Source: Roseburia sp.
Lineage (GTDB): Bacteria > Bacillota > Clostridia > Lachnospirales > Lachnospiraceae
Assembly (NCBI GenBank): GCA_023664725.1
Contig: JAMPFA010000016.1
Location: 1 to 39,255, forward strand
DNA length: 39,255 nt
Direction of reading: 5' to 3'
Part shown: in pieces, positions 24,705 to 32,177 of the stretch
How the letters are laid out: the number at the start of each line of letters is the position of its first letter
How positions within the stretch are numbered: the stretch's first letter is position 1
Program-made: the position numbers and the translations under genes
Notes under the pieces: model-generated
The model's input: the letters and a program-made list of their open reading frames with translations, nothing else
Databases searched by the model: none
Told to the model about the DNA's origin: nothing

Positions 24705-25969
24705 AACAATTTGGAACAATACTGAAATTTGAACTGATGGGTTTTTTGAAAAATAAGATTTTTTTAGGAATCACTATTTTTCTTATGATATTAATCGCCG
24801 CTGTAATGTTTTTCCCGCGGATTTCAGGTACATTTATTGGCAGAGGTGACAGTTCTGGTTCACAGGAAGACTTTGTAAGAATAAGTGACGAGGAACTTCC
24901 TGTGATGATCATTGCAGCCGACACCCCGGAACATACAAAACTGGTGTGTGAATCCTTCGCCATTGTCTTTCCCGACTATGCCGTTCAATCCGGCGATGAG
25001 GATCTCGGCCGGATAAAGGAGCAGATCACTTCCGGTGAAGTGGAATGTGCCTTTGTTTTAGAAAACCTTAACTCATACATTTACTACGTGAACAACCTGG
25101 AGATGTATGATGTCAATTCACAGATTGCAGATGAAGCCTTACAGGATCTTTGCCGCATAAATGCCCTGGCCGAAGAAGGCGTCTCCCCCGAAAAAGCGGA
25201 ACAGATTCTCTCCCTTGAAATCCAGCATGAGACAATGAGCCTTGGAAAAGATCAGATGCAGAATTATTTTTATACTTATGTGATGATCATGGTTTTGTAT
25301 ATGGTCATCCTGCTTTACGGACAGATGGTTGCCACAAATGTTGCCACAGAAAAAAGCTCCAGGGCTATGGAACTTTTGATCACCAGCGCAAAACCTGCCA
25401 GTATGATGTTTGGAAAAGTGATTGCCTCCTGCCTGGCGGGGCTGATCCAGCTCATTGCCGTATTTGGCTCGGCATACCTGTTTTACAATATCAACAAAAC
25501 ACAGTGGGGAAACCATCCTATTATCGCATCTCTCTTTGATATGCCCCTTAACCTGTTAGTGTATATGCTGATTTTCTTTGTTCTTGGCTTTTTTGTATAT
25601 GCGTTCCTCTATGGAGCCATCGGTTCCACTGCATCCAAAGTGGAAGATATCAATACTTCCGTGATGCCCCTGACGTTTTTGTTTATCATTGCATTTTTTG
25701 TAGTGGTATTCTCCATGTCCTCCGGAAATGTGGACAATATGATAATGAAAGTCTGTTCCTTTGTACCTTTTACCTCACCTATGGCTATGTTTACAAGAAT
25801 TGCCATGAGCACTGTGCCTTTTTACCAAATTGCAATTTCCATTATCATCCTTATTTTATCCGTTTTCGGCATTGGAATCATATCTGCCAAAATATACCGT
25901 GTAGGCGTGCTGCTCTACGGCACTACTCCAAAAATCGGTTCCATTATAAAAGCAGTGGGAAAAGCGTAA
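24701..25969 (+). CDS. ABC-2 type transporter permease (NatB-like)
   Basis: The 422-residue membrane protein has one N-terminal helix (about 18-36), a large soluble loop outside the membrane (about 38-180), and five or six helices in the C-terminal half, including FYTYVMIMVLYMVILLYG and TNVATEKSSRAMELLITSAKP, the conserved cytoplasmic motif of NatB/ABC2_membrane_3 permeases. It is the partner of the ATPase gene it overlaps. The pair is a complete two-subunit exporter. A hairpin covering its stop (25957-25979) separates it from the converging GH18 gene. Confidence 0.9.
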   Translation: MKQFGTILKFELMGFLKNKIFLGITIFLMILIAAVMFFPRISGTFIGRGDSSGSQEDFVRISDEELPVMIIAADTPEHTKLVCESFAIVFPDYAVQSGDEDLGRIKEQITSGEVECAFVLENLNSYIYYVNNLEMYDVNSQIADEALQDLCRINALAEEGVSPEKAEQILSLEIQHETMSLGKDQMQNYFYTYVMIMVLYMVILLYGQMVATNVATEKSSRAMELLITSAKPASMMFGKVIASCLAGLIQLIAVFGSAYLFYNINKTQWGNHPIIASLFDMPLNLLVYMLIFFVLGFFVYAFLYGAIGSTASKVEDINTSVMPLTFLFIIAFFVVVFSMSSGNVDNMIMKVCSFVPFTSPMAMFTRIAMSTVPFYQIAISIIILILSVFGIGIISAKIYRVGVLLYGTTPKIGSIIKAVGKA

Positions 25970-25979
25970 TGCTTTTCCC
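25957..25979. terminator. hairpin between converging genes
   Basis: GGGAAAAGC (25957-25965) pairs perfectly with GCTTTTCCC (25971-25979) around the permease stop codon. No T tract follows on either strand, so termination here would be weak or factor-assisted. Confidence 0.4.
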
Positions 25980-26001
25980 TACTCGATTTATAACCATATT
26001 C

Positions 26002-27738
26002 TTAATTCATATATTTGATAACGGTATCCCAAAAGCTTGCATCCTCAAATCCCAGTTTCCAAAAGGCCATGCCTGCCAGTCCGTTTTCCGATGCCGCCTG
26101 GAGCTTCTTCTCCATGGAAGTGGTATCCTCCAGCCAGATTTTGTAAGTGTCATTTTCATTGAGATACTCCACATAGTACTGCCCACAGTCCTCCAGCCAT
26201 ACAGGCTCCACACCATTTGCTTCAACCATACGCCAGGATTCCCGCATACCTACTGCCTTGGAAGAGAGCTCGTAGGGTACATAATCTTCCGACGCCGCCT
26301 CCACATCATCTGTTCCCTCTTTGGGAGTTTCAATCCAAATCCTGGTATAGAGGGGAGCCGCTAAAATTGTCTGCTCTGCCGGAACTTCTTTTAGAGTATC
26401 CGCAATTCCCTGTGTCACAAAACCAAGAGATGCCACAGAACCTTCGTCCCCGCCGTAATAGTGTTCATCGTATCCCATGATGATCACGTAGTCTGCAAAA
26501 TTTGCCTGCTCGCTTCTATTATAAAACATGCTGTAATCCGTGGGCACATAATTGTCCACAGATAAGACGATCCCATTATTTTCACATTTCAGGGAGAGCT
26601 CTCTGATAAACTGCACATATCCCTCCCCGGCCTCGGTGCTGAGAGCCTCAAAATCCACATTTATCCCGTCAAAATCGTACTGGATCGCTGCTGCGATCAA
26701 CTGATTCACCATATTTGTCCGCTTAGAAGTATAATTTAGTACCTCAGTGGAATCCACCTCATCATTTTCTAAGTTGCTCACCAATGCCCATACTTCCACT
26801 CCCTGATTGTGGCAGTACTGCACATAATCTGCACTGGCAATATTCACAAAATTTCCCTCGTTGTCATTCAGGTAAAACCAAGTAGGTGAGATTACATTCA
26901 GCCCCTTGGTATTTGTGAGTACTTCCGCAACGGTGCTGTTTGCCTCTGCTGTGGTGACCTGATGCCATGCCATATTGATCTTCTTATCTTTGGATATATG
27001 GGAAAAAGTCTCTACCATAGGGGTATGCTCATAAGTTTTTACCTCCTCTTTTCCCAGACGTTTGCTTCTGACATAACCGATCACACCGTCTAATGATGCA
27101 ACTTTATCCCAGTCCTCTCCTTCTTCTAATAAAATCAGTTCCGTATCCTTTAACACTTCCATGAGAATCGGGCTTTTGATCCCTCCCCGGAAACGAATCT
27201 GGGTGTCTTTTTTCACCTTCACACCCTCCTCATCGTCCCAATTGGTTCGAACTACCACACGGTTTGGCTCCTCAAAAAACTCATAATCAAAATCCGTAAA
27301 CTTTTTCACAAAATCCATAGCAATATAAGCTGTCTTGGCATCCGCATAGACAATGGTATAATTTTCTGTCTTCTTATCCTTTGTCACAAAATAGTCCCTG
27401 CTGTCCGCTGCCGCTGATACCACGTCCTCCGGTGTGGTGTAGAGAAGAAGATTTTCATTATAGTCCCAGTAAAAACGGCTGTTAAACACATCCTGCACTG
27501 TCTCGTAGGGAAGGTAGACTACACCGTCCCTTATCACCGCCTGCCTGGAAATAATCTCATGGTTCATCACAATAGCAGCCGAAGATTCATCTGTCAGCCC
27601 ATAGTACTCCATCAGATCTTGCTGCTCCTTGGATGGTGTATATTTATCAATTAACTTTCCGATTACCAGCACCAATATAATGGCAATAATGATTGCCACT
27701 GCCAGAATGATCGACTGCTTTATTTTCTTTGCATCCAT
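26002..27738 (-). CDS. membrane-anchored GH18 protein with stalk and SH3-like domains
   Basis: The 578-residue protein has an N-terminal membrane anchor (about 8-28). Residues about 55-165 resemble a copper-amine-oxidase-like/stalk domain (VYLPYETVQDVF). An SH3-like segment (about 175-230, KDTELILLEEGEDWDKV and GYVRSKRLG) follows, and residues about 252-578 form a GH18 domain. The GH18 signature FDGINVDFE has D357, D362 and the acid E364. Such architectures resemble spore or wall lytic enzymes of the YaaH/SleL group, which act on N-acetylglucosamine bonds. ATG at 27738 has AGGAGG upstream. It converges on the ABC transporter genes and is transcribed alone. Confidence 0.88.
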   Translation of the reverse strand: MDAKKIKQSIILAVAIIIAIILVLVIGKLIDKYTPSKEQQDLMEYYGLTDESSAAIVMNHEIISRQAVIRDGVVYLPYETVQDVFNSRFYWDYNENLLLYTTPEDVVSAAADSRDYFVTKDKKTENYTIVYADAKTAYIAMDFVKKFTDFDYEFFEEPNRVVVRTNWDDEEGVKVKKDTQIRFRGGIKSPILMEVLKDTELILLEEGEDWDKVASLDGVIGYVRSKRLGKEEVKTYEHTPMVETFSHISKDKKINMAWHQVTTAEANSTVAEVLTNTKGLNVISPTWFYLNDNEGNFVNIASADYVQYCHNQGVEVWALVSNLENDEVDSTEVLNYTSKRTNMVNQLIAAAIQYDFDGINVDFEALSTEAGEGYVQFIRELSLKCENNGIVLSVDNYVPTDYSMFYNRSEQANFADYVIIMGYDEHYYGGDEGSVASLGFVTQGIADTLKEVPAEQTILAAPLYTRIWIETPKEGTDDVEAASEDYVPYELSSKAVGMRESWRMVEANGVEPVWLEDCGQYYVEYLNENDTYKIWLEDTTSMEKKLQAASENGLAGMAFWKLGFEDASFWDTVIKYMN

Positions 27739-28055
27739 GTATCTCTTGTCCTCCTGTGTAACTTAACTTCATGCAGTTTCAGTATATCATAACTGAATTT
27801 TTCCTGCCACATAAAAAGCGATTGAATAGGGAAGTTTTTCTTTCTGCTCGCTGCGCCGCCCGTATGTGGCATAGCGACTGTATTCCATATACTAACGTGT
27901 GCATAAAAAAACCGGGAAAAGCCTGCTGCCCTCCCGGTTTTTGCATCTTTTTTCTTTTTATGTATGACCTTAATCCGGCATCGAGAAACTCCGATTAAGA
28001 TTCCTTTGTGTATGACATAATCCTGTTAATAGTTTCTTTTTTAAAAATTAAATTC
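27739..28055. other. intergenic region upstream of the GH18 gene
   Basis: This 317-base stretch holds the GH18 leader with a possible -10 (TATACT on the minus strand at 27781-27786), the terminator at 27911-27938, and a small dyad, CTTAATC (27969-27975) with GATTAAG (27993-27999), flanked by two copies of TGTATGAC (27961-27968 and 28009-28016). No coding frame or RNA gene is apparent. Confidence 0.5.
27911..27943 (-). terminator. terminator of the kinase/P-loop operon
   Basis: ACCGGGA (27911-27917) pairs with TCCCGGT (27932-27938). On the minus strand the stem is followed by a run of seven T, and on the plus strand by four T. It lies about 115 bases past the last gene of the operon (28056-28265). 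Confidence 0.75.
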
Positions 28056-28265
28056 TTAATTATTTTTTACTCTGTCAAAATGAAGTTCCTTTAACACCCC
28101 CTGTTCATAAATATAATCCCGCATATATGCCTCGCTTTCATTTACAAAAATAGCGTCTGTAATACGGTCGGAATTGCTGAGGGTTCCTTCCATCCACAGC
28201 GTAATTCCCCTTTTTTCAATTTCCTGAAGTTCAACAAATAGCTGCATTTTTCTTTCATTTTCCAT
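28056..28265 (-). CDS. small hypothetical protein, 69 aa, last gene of the kinase operon
   Basis: The protein starts MENERKMQLFVELQEIEK and continues with GITLWMEGTLSNSDRI and MRDYIYEQGVLKELHFDRV. It is soluble and mixed alpha/beta by appearance, and I do not recognise it. ATG at 28265 has AGGAG at good spacing. It lies 47 bases after the P-loop protein gene, before a strong terminator, so it is probably part of the same transcript and may work with the kinase. Confidence 0.65.
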   Translation of the reverse strand: MENERKMQLFVELQEIEKRGITLWMEGTLSNSDRITDAIFVNESEAYMRDYIYEQGVLKELHFDRVKNN

Positions 28266-28312
28266 AGTTTGCTCCTAATGTTCCAAAAGAAGGCAACTCT
28301 GTTTGTGAAAAA

Positions 28313-28966
28313 CTACATTTTTCTTTTGGTTAAATTGAGTCTAAATTTCTTCTTCGCTGGTATATTTTCTGCCAGGAGCCGATTCATCATGGAAAAGGAT
28401 CCGGCGGGTACTGCAAATGCATCGGGAATTCCGGTAATCTCCATAATCTGGATCCGAAACTCTTTCTCAATCTGGCTTTTTACTCTCTCAGAGGCAAAAT
28501 TGCTGGCAAACAGAGGGACTACGCCGCCCCAATCCTGTTCTTTCAGCTCCAAAAGAAGCCTTTCTGCAGCAAACTTCTGCCAGAGGTTCAAATTCAACAG
28601 GAAGATCTTCTGGTCACATCTTAAAATTTCTTCCCGGAATAACAGGTATTTTTCTCCGAAATCAAAAATCATTTTCTCGTAATCCCTGTTTAATATGATC
28701 GGAATATCTTCCTTTTTCACACTGGGATAATAATGTACCCGCTTTTCTTCAAAAAATCCCATTTTCCCCGGTTTCTTCCAATGTGACAGCTCTCCGTGTC
28801 CCTGTGCCTCAATGTAGGCACTTTTTTCCAAACGGCCAGACGCCGCATAATTTGCCAAAGATATGGCAAGATGCGTTGTCCCGCTTCCCCTTATGCTCCC
28901 TGCAATACCAACGGTTCTTGTAAGATTTTCTTTCGTACTCACCACCTTCTCTTTGCAGCAGCTCAT
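28313..28966 (-). CDS. degenerate P-loop (ParA/CpaE-like) protein in the kinase operon
   Basis: The product (217 residues from the ATG at 28966) has a segment GIAGSIRGSGTTHLAISLAN at residues about 20-39, which occupies the Walker A place of SIMIBI/ParA-like ATPases but lacks the lysine. Later MIFDFGEKYL resembles a Walker B strand. The start is uncertain: the frame opens at 29125; the ATG at 28966 and a GTG at 28942 are candidates, neither with ideal spacing. It overlaps the kinase frame by at least 134 bases, and the overlapped part is clearly coding in this frame. It is a likely paralogue of the kinase's C-terminal domain. Confidence 0.7.
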   Translation of the reverse strand: MSCCKEKVVSTKENLTRTVGIAGSIRGSGTTHLAISLANYAASGRLEKSAYIEAQGHGELSHWKKPGKMGFFEEKRVHYYPSVKKEDIPIILNRDYEKMIFDFGEKYLLFREEILRCDQKIFLLNLNLWQKFAAERLLLELKEQDWGGVVPLFASNFASERVKSQIEKEFRIQIMEITGIPDAFAVPAGSFSMMNRLLAENIPAKKKFRLNLTKRKM

Positions 28967-30290
28967 CAAAAAGCCGGTCTTTCTCTCCTGTAGCTTTAAA
29001 GGGTTCTTTATCCAGCGGAAAACAGTACACTCTTTTAGAAAATTCTTTTGCGTACTGTCTCGCCTGCTTTTTATCTCCATAATTGGATATAAGGATAACG
29101 TTTCTTTCCTCAGAGACAAACTCATAACTGGCTAACGCAGAATCTCTTTCCCATTCCCTGCTTCCTGCTACCAGTATAAACAAATCTGCCTCTTCCCTTC
29201 TGGCATTCTGAAGGTCCTTCCCCCAGTCAACTACAAAAACCCTTTCCTCTGGCATTTCCACTTCTACCCCTTCTCCATACAGCGGCAGTCCCAGAAAATC
29301 TCCTCTACGGTACAGCCCGTTTGCCTCTGCGAATTTTTTTCCTGCCTTTACAGTTTTACGCATATCATTACTTGGATTTTTTTCCTGATAAACCGCCGGA
29401 ATCTGATGTGAATTCAGATACTGTGTGAGAGAAATGGAAACGTGAGTGACGCCGACATGTTCATTGCTGCCTGCAACTATGATTTTTCTTAAGAGATGCT
29501 TTTGATTTACCGGATATTTTTCTGATTGCATATCCTCTTTTGCCCTGAGAAGCGCCTCCTGAAACTCTTCAATAGACCTATAGCGCTCTTCTTCTTTCGG
29601 ATGTGTGGCTTTCTGAGAAATATACAAAAGACTTAGGGACTTTTCTCTTCCCGCCAGCACCAGCCGGCCTAAAAGCTTGCCCAGACTGTAAAGGTCTGTT
29701 CCCACATCAATTTGAGCAAGCTCTCTCTTTTCCGGAGCAGTGTACTCCGGCGTCCCGTAATTTTGAAATTTATACCCTGCTTCATCCAGATAGGAAGCAA
29801 TTCCAAAATCAATCAGCTTTACACCTTTTTTGCCCAGAATTACATGTTCTGTCTTTAAGTCCTGATAAATCACAGGAACCGGCGTTATATGGTGAAGATA
29901 GCTTAAAACCTCTGATACTTCCCATATGATCTGATAAATAAAGCTTTGGGTAATAAACGATGAACGAAGCATAAACGCTTCTAAGGATTCACCCTCCACA
30001 TACTCCTCAATGATATAGTAAAATTTTTCGTCTTCCTCTACATCATATACAATGGGGATTCGTGGATGTTTCAGATGATTCAGAAGTTTTGCCTCCCGAA
30101 TCTGCCAGGAACTTCCCTCTTCTTTGGAAATGCACTTTACTGCACGGTACTCTCCCAGCTGTCGATGTCTGACCAGAAATATTTTGCTTTGACTTCCTCT
30201 CCCAATCTCTGAGAGGAACTGATAGCGGTCAGACCAGATAAATTCTTGGATATTTTTGTCGCTCCTTCCTTTTTTTCTCGGAAAAAGCAT
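28809..30290 (-). CDS. Ser/Thr protein kinase fused to a lysine-less P-loop domain
   Basis: The 493-residue protein has an N-terminal Hanks-type kinase domain: GRGSQS (30-35), K52 in YRAVKCI, E66, YQDLKTEH (142-149), DFG (161-163) and APE (185-187). The catalytic loop has Y for the HRD histidine, Q for its arginine and H149 for the usual Asn. After a linker, residues about 268-445 resemble a ParA/CpaE-like fold starting IIVAGSNEHVGVTHVSISLT, again without the Walker lysine, with VFVVDWG as a Walker B-like strand. The last 45 residues look out of frame and overlap the next gene. No membrane helix is present, so it is cytoplasmic. ATG at 30290 has only a weak ribosome binding site. Confidence 0.85.
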   Translation of the reverse strand: MLFPRKKGRSDKNIQEFIWSDRYQFLSEIGRGSQSKIFLVRHRQLGEYRAVKCISKEEGSSWQIREAKLLNHLKHPRIPIVYDVEEDEKFYYIIEEYVEGESLEAFMLRSSFITQSFIYQIIWEVSEVLSYLHHITPVPVIYQDLKTEHVILGKKGVKLIDFGIASYLDEAGYKFQNYGTPEYTAPEKRELAQIDVGTDLYSLGKLLGRLVLAGREKSLSLLYISQKATHPKEEERYRSIEEFQEALLRAKEDMQSEKYPVNQKHLLRKIIVAGSNEHVGVTHVSISLTQYLNSHQIPAVYQEKNPSNDMRKTVKAGKKFAEANGLYRRGDFLGLPLYGEGVEVEMPEERVFVVDWGKDLQNARREEADLFILVAGSREWERDSALASYEFVSEERNVILISNYGDKKQARQYAKEFSKRVYCFPLDKEPFKATGEKDRLFDELLQREGGEYERKSYKNRWYCREHKGKRDNASCHIFGKLCGVWPFGKKCLH

Positions 30291-30301
30291 CTCTTGAATC
30301 T

Positions 30302-30330
30302 TTTATAGCACACTTTTTTTATAAACACAA
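30302..30330 (-). promoter_or_regulatory. promoter of the kinase operon
   Basis: On the minus strand TTGTGT and TATAAA are separated by 17 bases (plus-strand positions 30325-30330 and 30302-30307). The -10 ends only 11 bases before the ATG at 30290, so the message would have a very short leader. Confidence 0.45.
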
Positions 30331-30383
30331 CCATTTTATTCCAAATTTTATAAAATTTATATATTTTTAATTGGATTCGGCAC

Positions 30384-30412
30384 TTTACATCAGATACGCA
30401 TTTGATTATAAT
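30384..30412 (+). promoter_or_regulatory. sigma-A promoter for mecA
   Basis: TTTACA (30384-30389) and a perfect TATAAT (30407-30412) are 17 bases apart, about 50 bases before the mecA start codon. Confidence 0.75.
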
Positions 30413-30464
30413 AAGCATATGATTGTTGCAAATCAAATTTTTTTCATAGATAGGAAGTGATAGC

Positions 30465-31259
30465 ATGAAAATTGAGAAGATAAGTGAAAACCAGATTCGC
30501 TGCACATTGACACCGGAAGATCTTGCGGACCGCCATTTAAAATTGAGCGAACTTGCCTACGGCTCAGAGAAAGCCAAGATGCTCTTCCATGATATGATGC
30601 AGCAGGCAAGTTATGAATTTGGTTTTGAGGCAGAGGATATCCCTTTGATGATTGAAGCCATTCCTGTCTCTCCGGAATCTATTGTATTGCTGGTTACTAA
30701 GGTAGAATATCCCGACGAGTTAGACACCCGTTTTTCCAAATTTTCCGATGCGCCGGAAGAGTATGACGATTACACTGAGGAAGAAGAGGAGCTTTTTGCG
30801 GAGAGTGCAGATGATATCCTGGGAATGTTCCGGGAGATCGCAAAACAGCAGGCAGATATGAAAGAGGCAGAGAAGCCAAAAGATTTCGTTCCCTTAAAGG
30901 ACACTCTGACCAATGAGAAAAAAGCAGTCGCAAGGGAAGTATCCAAGGATTTAAGCGTTCCCACTGACCTTACAAAGCTCTTTGTATTCCACAACTTAGA
31001 GGATATTACCAGACTGGCCCGGGTTTTGGACGGCTTCTACAGCGGGGAAAACACTCTGTTTAAAGATGATAATAAACATTGCTATTACCTTGTTATCCAC
31101 AAGAGCAATTCTACTCCAGAAACTTTCAACAAACTTTGCAACATTCTTTCGGAGTATGCCCGGCAGAAAAATGTTACTCCCGCCACAGAGGCATATATGT
31201 TTGAACATCATCCTGTGATCTGCAAGGTCCAGGCTTTGCAGACCTTTGCACAGTTATAG
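30465..31259 (+). CDS. mecA: adaptor protein MecA
   Basis: The 264-residue protein matches MecA across its length. The N-terminal domain has MKIEKISENQIRCTLTPEDL, LSELAYGSEKAKMLFHDMM, and YEFGFEAEDIPLMIEAIPVS. An acidic linker (about 95-125) leads to a C-terminal domain with VFHNLEDITRLARVL and YYLVIHKSNSTPETF. MecA brings substrates to the ClpC unfoldase for degradation by ClpP. ATG at 30465 has AGGAAG; a strong promoter and terminator make it a single-gene unit. Confidence 0.93.
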   Translation: MKIEKISENQIRCTLTPEDLADRHLKLSELAYGSEKAKMLFHDMMQQASYEFGFEAEDIPLMIEAIPVSPESIVLLVTKVEYPDELDTRFSKFSDAPEEYDDYTEEEEELFAESADDILGMFREIAKQQADMKEAEKPKDFVPLKDTLTNEKKAVAREVSKDLSVPTDLTKLFVFHNLEDITRLARVLDGFYSGENTLFKDDNKHCYYLVIHKSNSTPETFNKLCNILSEYARQKNVTPATEAYMFEHHPVICKVQALQTFAQL

Positions 31260-31267
31260 TATAGAAA

Positions 31268-31308
31268 AATACCTTATATTTCTAAAAGGAAATATAAGGT
31301 ATTTTTTT
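31268..31308 (+). terminator. intrinsic terminator of mecA
   Basis: AATACCTTATATTTC (31268-31282) pairs perfectly over 15 bases with GAAATATAAGGTATT (31289-31303), followed by a T tract. It could also serve the converging gene at 31336. Confidence 0.9.
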
Positions 31309-31335
31309 ACCGCTTTTATATCTTTGCAGCGGTTA

Positions 31336-31548
31336 TTACTGTGCTAAATCTTTTGCCAGAAAATCATTGATTTCTTTTACCAATGCATCTGCCTCGATTC
31401 CATGAACCATAGCAGCTTCCTCTATGGTCTCCATCTGGGATGAAGGGCATCCAAGGCAATGCATCCCTATATTTAAAAGAATGGGTGCAATGTTCTCATC
31501 AATCTGAAGCAATTCGCCGATCATGGTTGATTTTGTTACCTGTGCCAT
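31336..31548 (-). CDS. DUF1858-domain protein, 70 aa
   Basis: The protein contains the DUF1858 pattern, TMIGELLQIDENIAPILLNI followed by GMHCLGCPSSQMETIEEAA, with a CxxC pair. Such small proteins are common in anaerobes, often near redox or hybrid-cluster genes, and may bind a metal or an iron-sulfur cluster. ATG at 31548 has AAGGAGGA. It is divergent from the ferredoxin at 31815, with a shared upstream region holding a strong dyad at 31626-31656. Confidence 0.85.
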   Translation of the reverse strand: MAQVTKSTMIGELLQIDENIAPILLNIGMHCLGCPSSQMETIEEAAMVHGIEADALVKEINDFLAKDLAQ

Positions 31549-31625
31549 CGTATATTCCTCCTTTTTCTTTAAGATTACTATAACCGCAACCCTGCAGTTC
31601 TATACAACTGAACTTGTCCGGCTGC

Positions 31626-31656
31626 CCTAGTACAACGAATACTAAGTTGTACTAGG
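31626..31656. promoter_or_regulatory. 11-bp perfect inverted repeat between DUF1858 and ferredoxin genes
   Basis: CCTAGTACAAC (31626-31636) and GTTGTACTAGG (31646-31656) are perfect complements around a 9-base loop, directly upstream of TATAAT (31663-31668). It has no T tract, so a regulator-binding operator is more likely than a terminator. Confidence 0.5.
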
Positions 31657-31731
31657 AGATATTATAATATGACTGTTTTCATTATGCAATCATTTCCTTA
31701 AAATGTTCTTTTAAAAATACGCTTCAAGTAC

Positions 31732-31760
31732 TTGTATTTAAGCACTTTTTGTATTAGAAT
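31732..31760 (+). promoter_or_regulatory. promoter of the ferredoxin gene
   Basis: TTGTAT (31732-31737) and TAGAAT (31755-31760) are 17 bases apart, giving a leader of about 48 bases with a strong AAGGAGGGA ribosome binding site. Confidence 0.6.
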
Positions 31761-31814
31761 ACTTTTAAGTCAGATTGGCTTAAATTTTGAAAATACATAA
31801 GGAGGGATTGACCA

Positions 31815-31985
31815 ATGGCATACGTGATTACTGATTCTTGCGTGAACTGTGGAACTTGTGAAGGAGAATGTCCAGTAGGCGCTATCTCCGCTGGTGACGG
31901 CAAATTCCAGATCGATGCAGGCTCATGTGTAGACTGCGGAACCTGTGCTGGTGCATGTCCTACAGGAGCAATCGAGCAGGGCTAA
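31815..31985 (+). CDS. 2[4Fe-4S] clostridial-type ferredoxin
   Basis: The 56-residue protein begins MAYVITDSC and holds two CxxCxxCxxxCP cluster motifs: CVNCGTCEGECP at residues 9-20 and CVDCGTCAGACP at 38-49. Length and spacing match classical clostridial ferredoxins, low-potential electron carriers for enzymes such as pyruvate:ferredoxin oxidoreductase and hydrogenase. ATG at 31815 follows AAGGAGGGA. The strong promoter, ribosome binding site and terminator suggest high expression as a single-gene transcript. Confidence 0.96.
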   Translation: MAYVITDSCVNCGTCEGECPVGAISAGDGKFQIDAGSCVDCGTCAGACPTGAIEQG

Positions 31986-32047
31986 GCTCGGAACACCTTT
32001 TCACAGGTGTATCCATGAATGGCATCAAAAATGCCTCATGAAAAAAG

Positions 32048-32087
32048 AAGTCATTTTACAGTATTATACCTGTAAAATGGCTTTTTT
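32048..32087 (+). terminator. intrinsic terminator of the ferredoxin gene
   Basis: AAGTCATTTTACAG (32048-32061) pairs with CTGTAAAATGGCTT (32070-32083) with one G-T pair, followed by T. It lies about 60 bases past the ferredoxin stop. Confidence 0.8.
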
Positions 32088-32122
32088 ATGTACACACCCG
32101 CACAAAAAAATACCGTCTCTAT

Positions 32123-32170
32123 GCAACAGAATCGGGTAGGGAGAAAATCTTCCCTACCCGATTCTGCTGC
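32123..32170. terminator. long hairpin between ferredoxin and MerR genes
   Basis: CAGAATCGGGTAGGGA (32127-32142) pairs perfectly with TCCCTACCCGATTCTG (32151-32166); three more pairs extend it beyond one mismatch. It lies just past the MerR stop on the minus strand, where a T run follows 14 bases later. It is a likely terminator for the MerR gene. Confidence 0.55.
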
Positions 32171-32177
32171 ACTCGCT

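Noticed and set aside
27961..28016. Hairpin flanked by two TGTATGAC copies as an insertion footprint
   Set aside because: The repeats are only 8 bases and no element lies between them.
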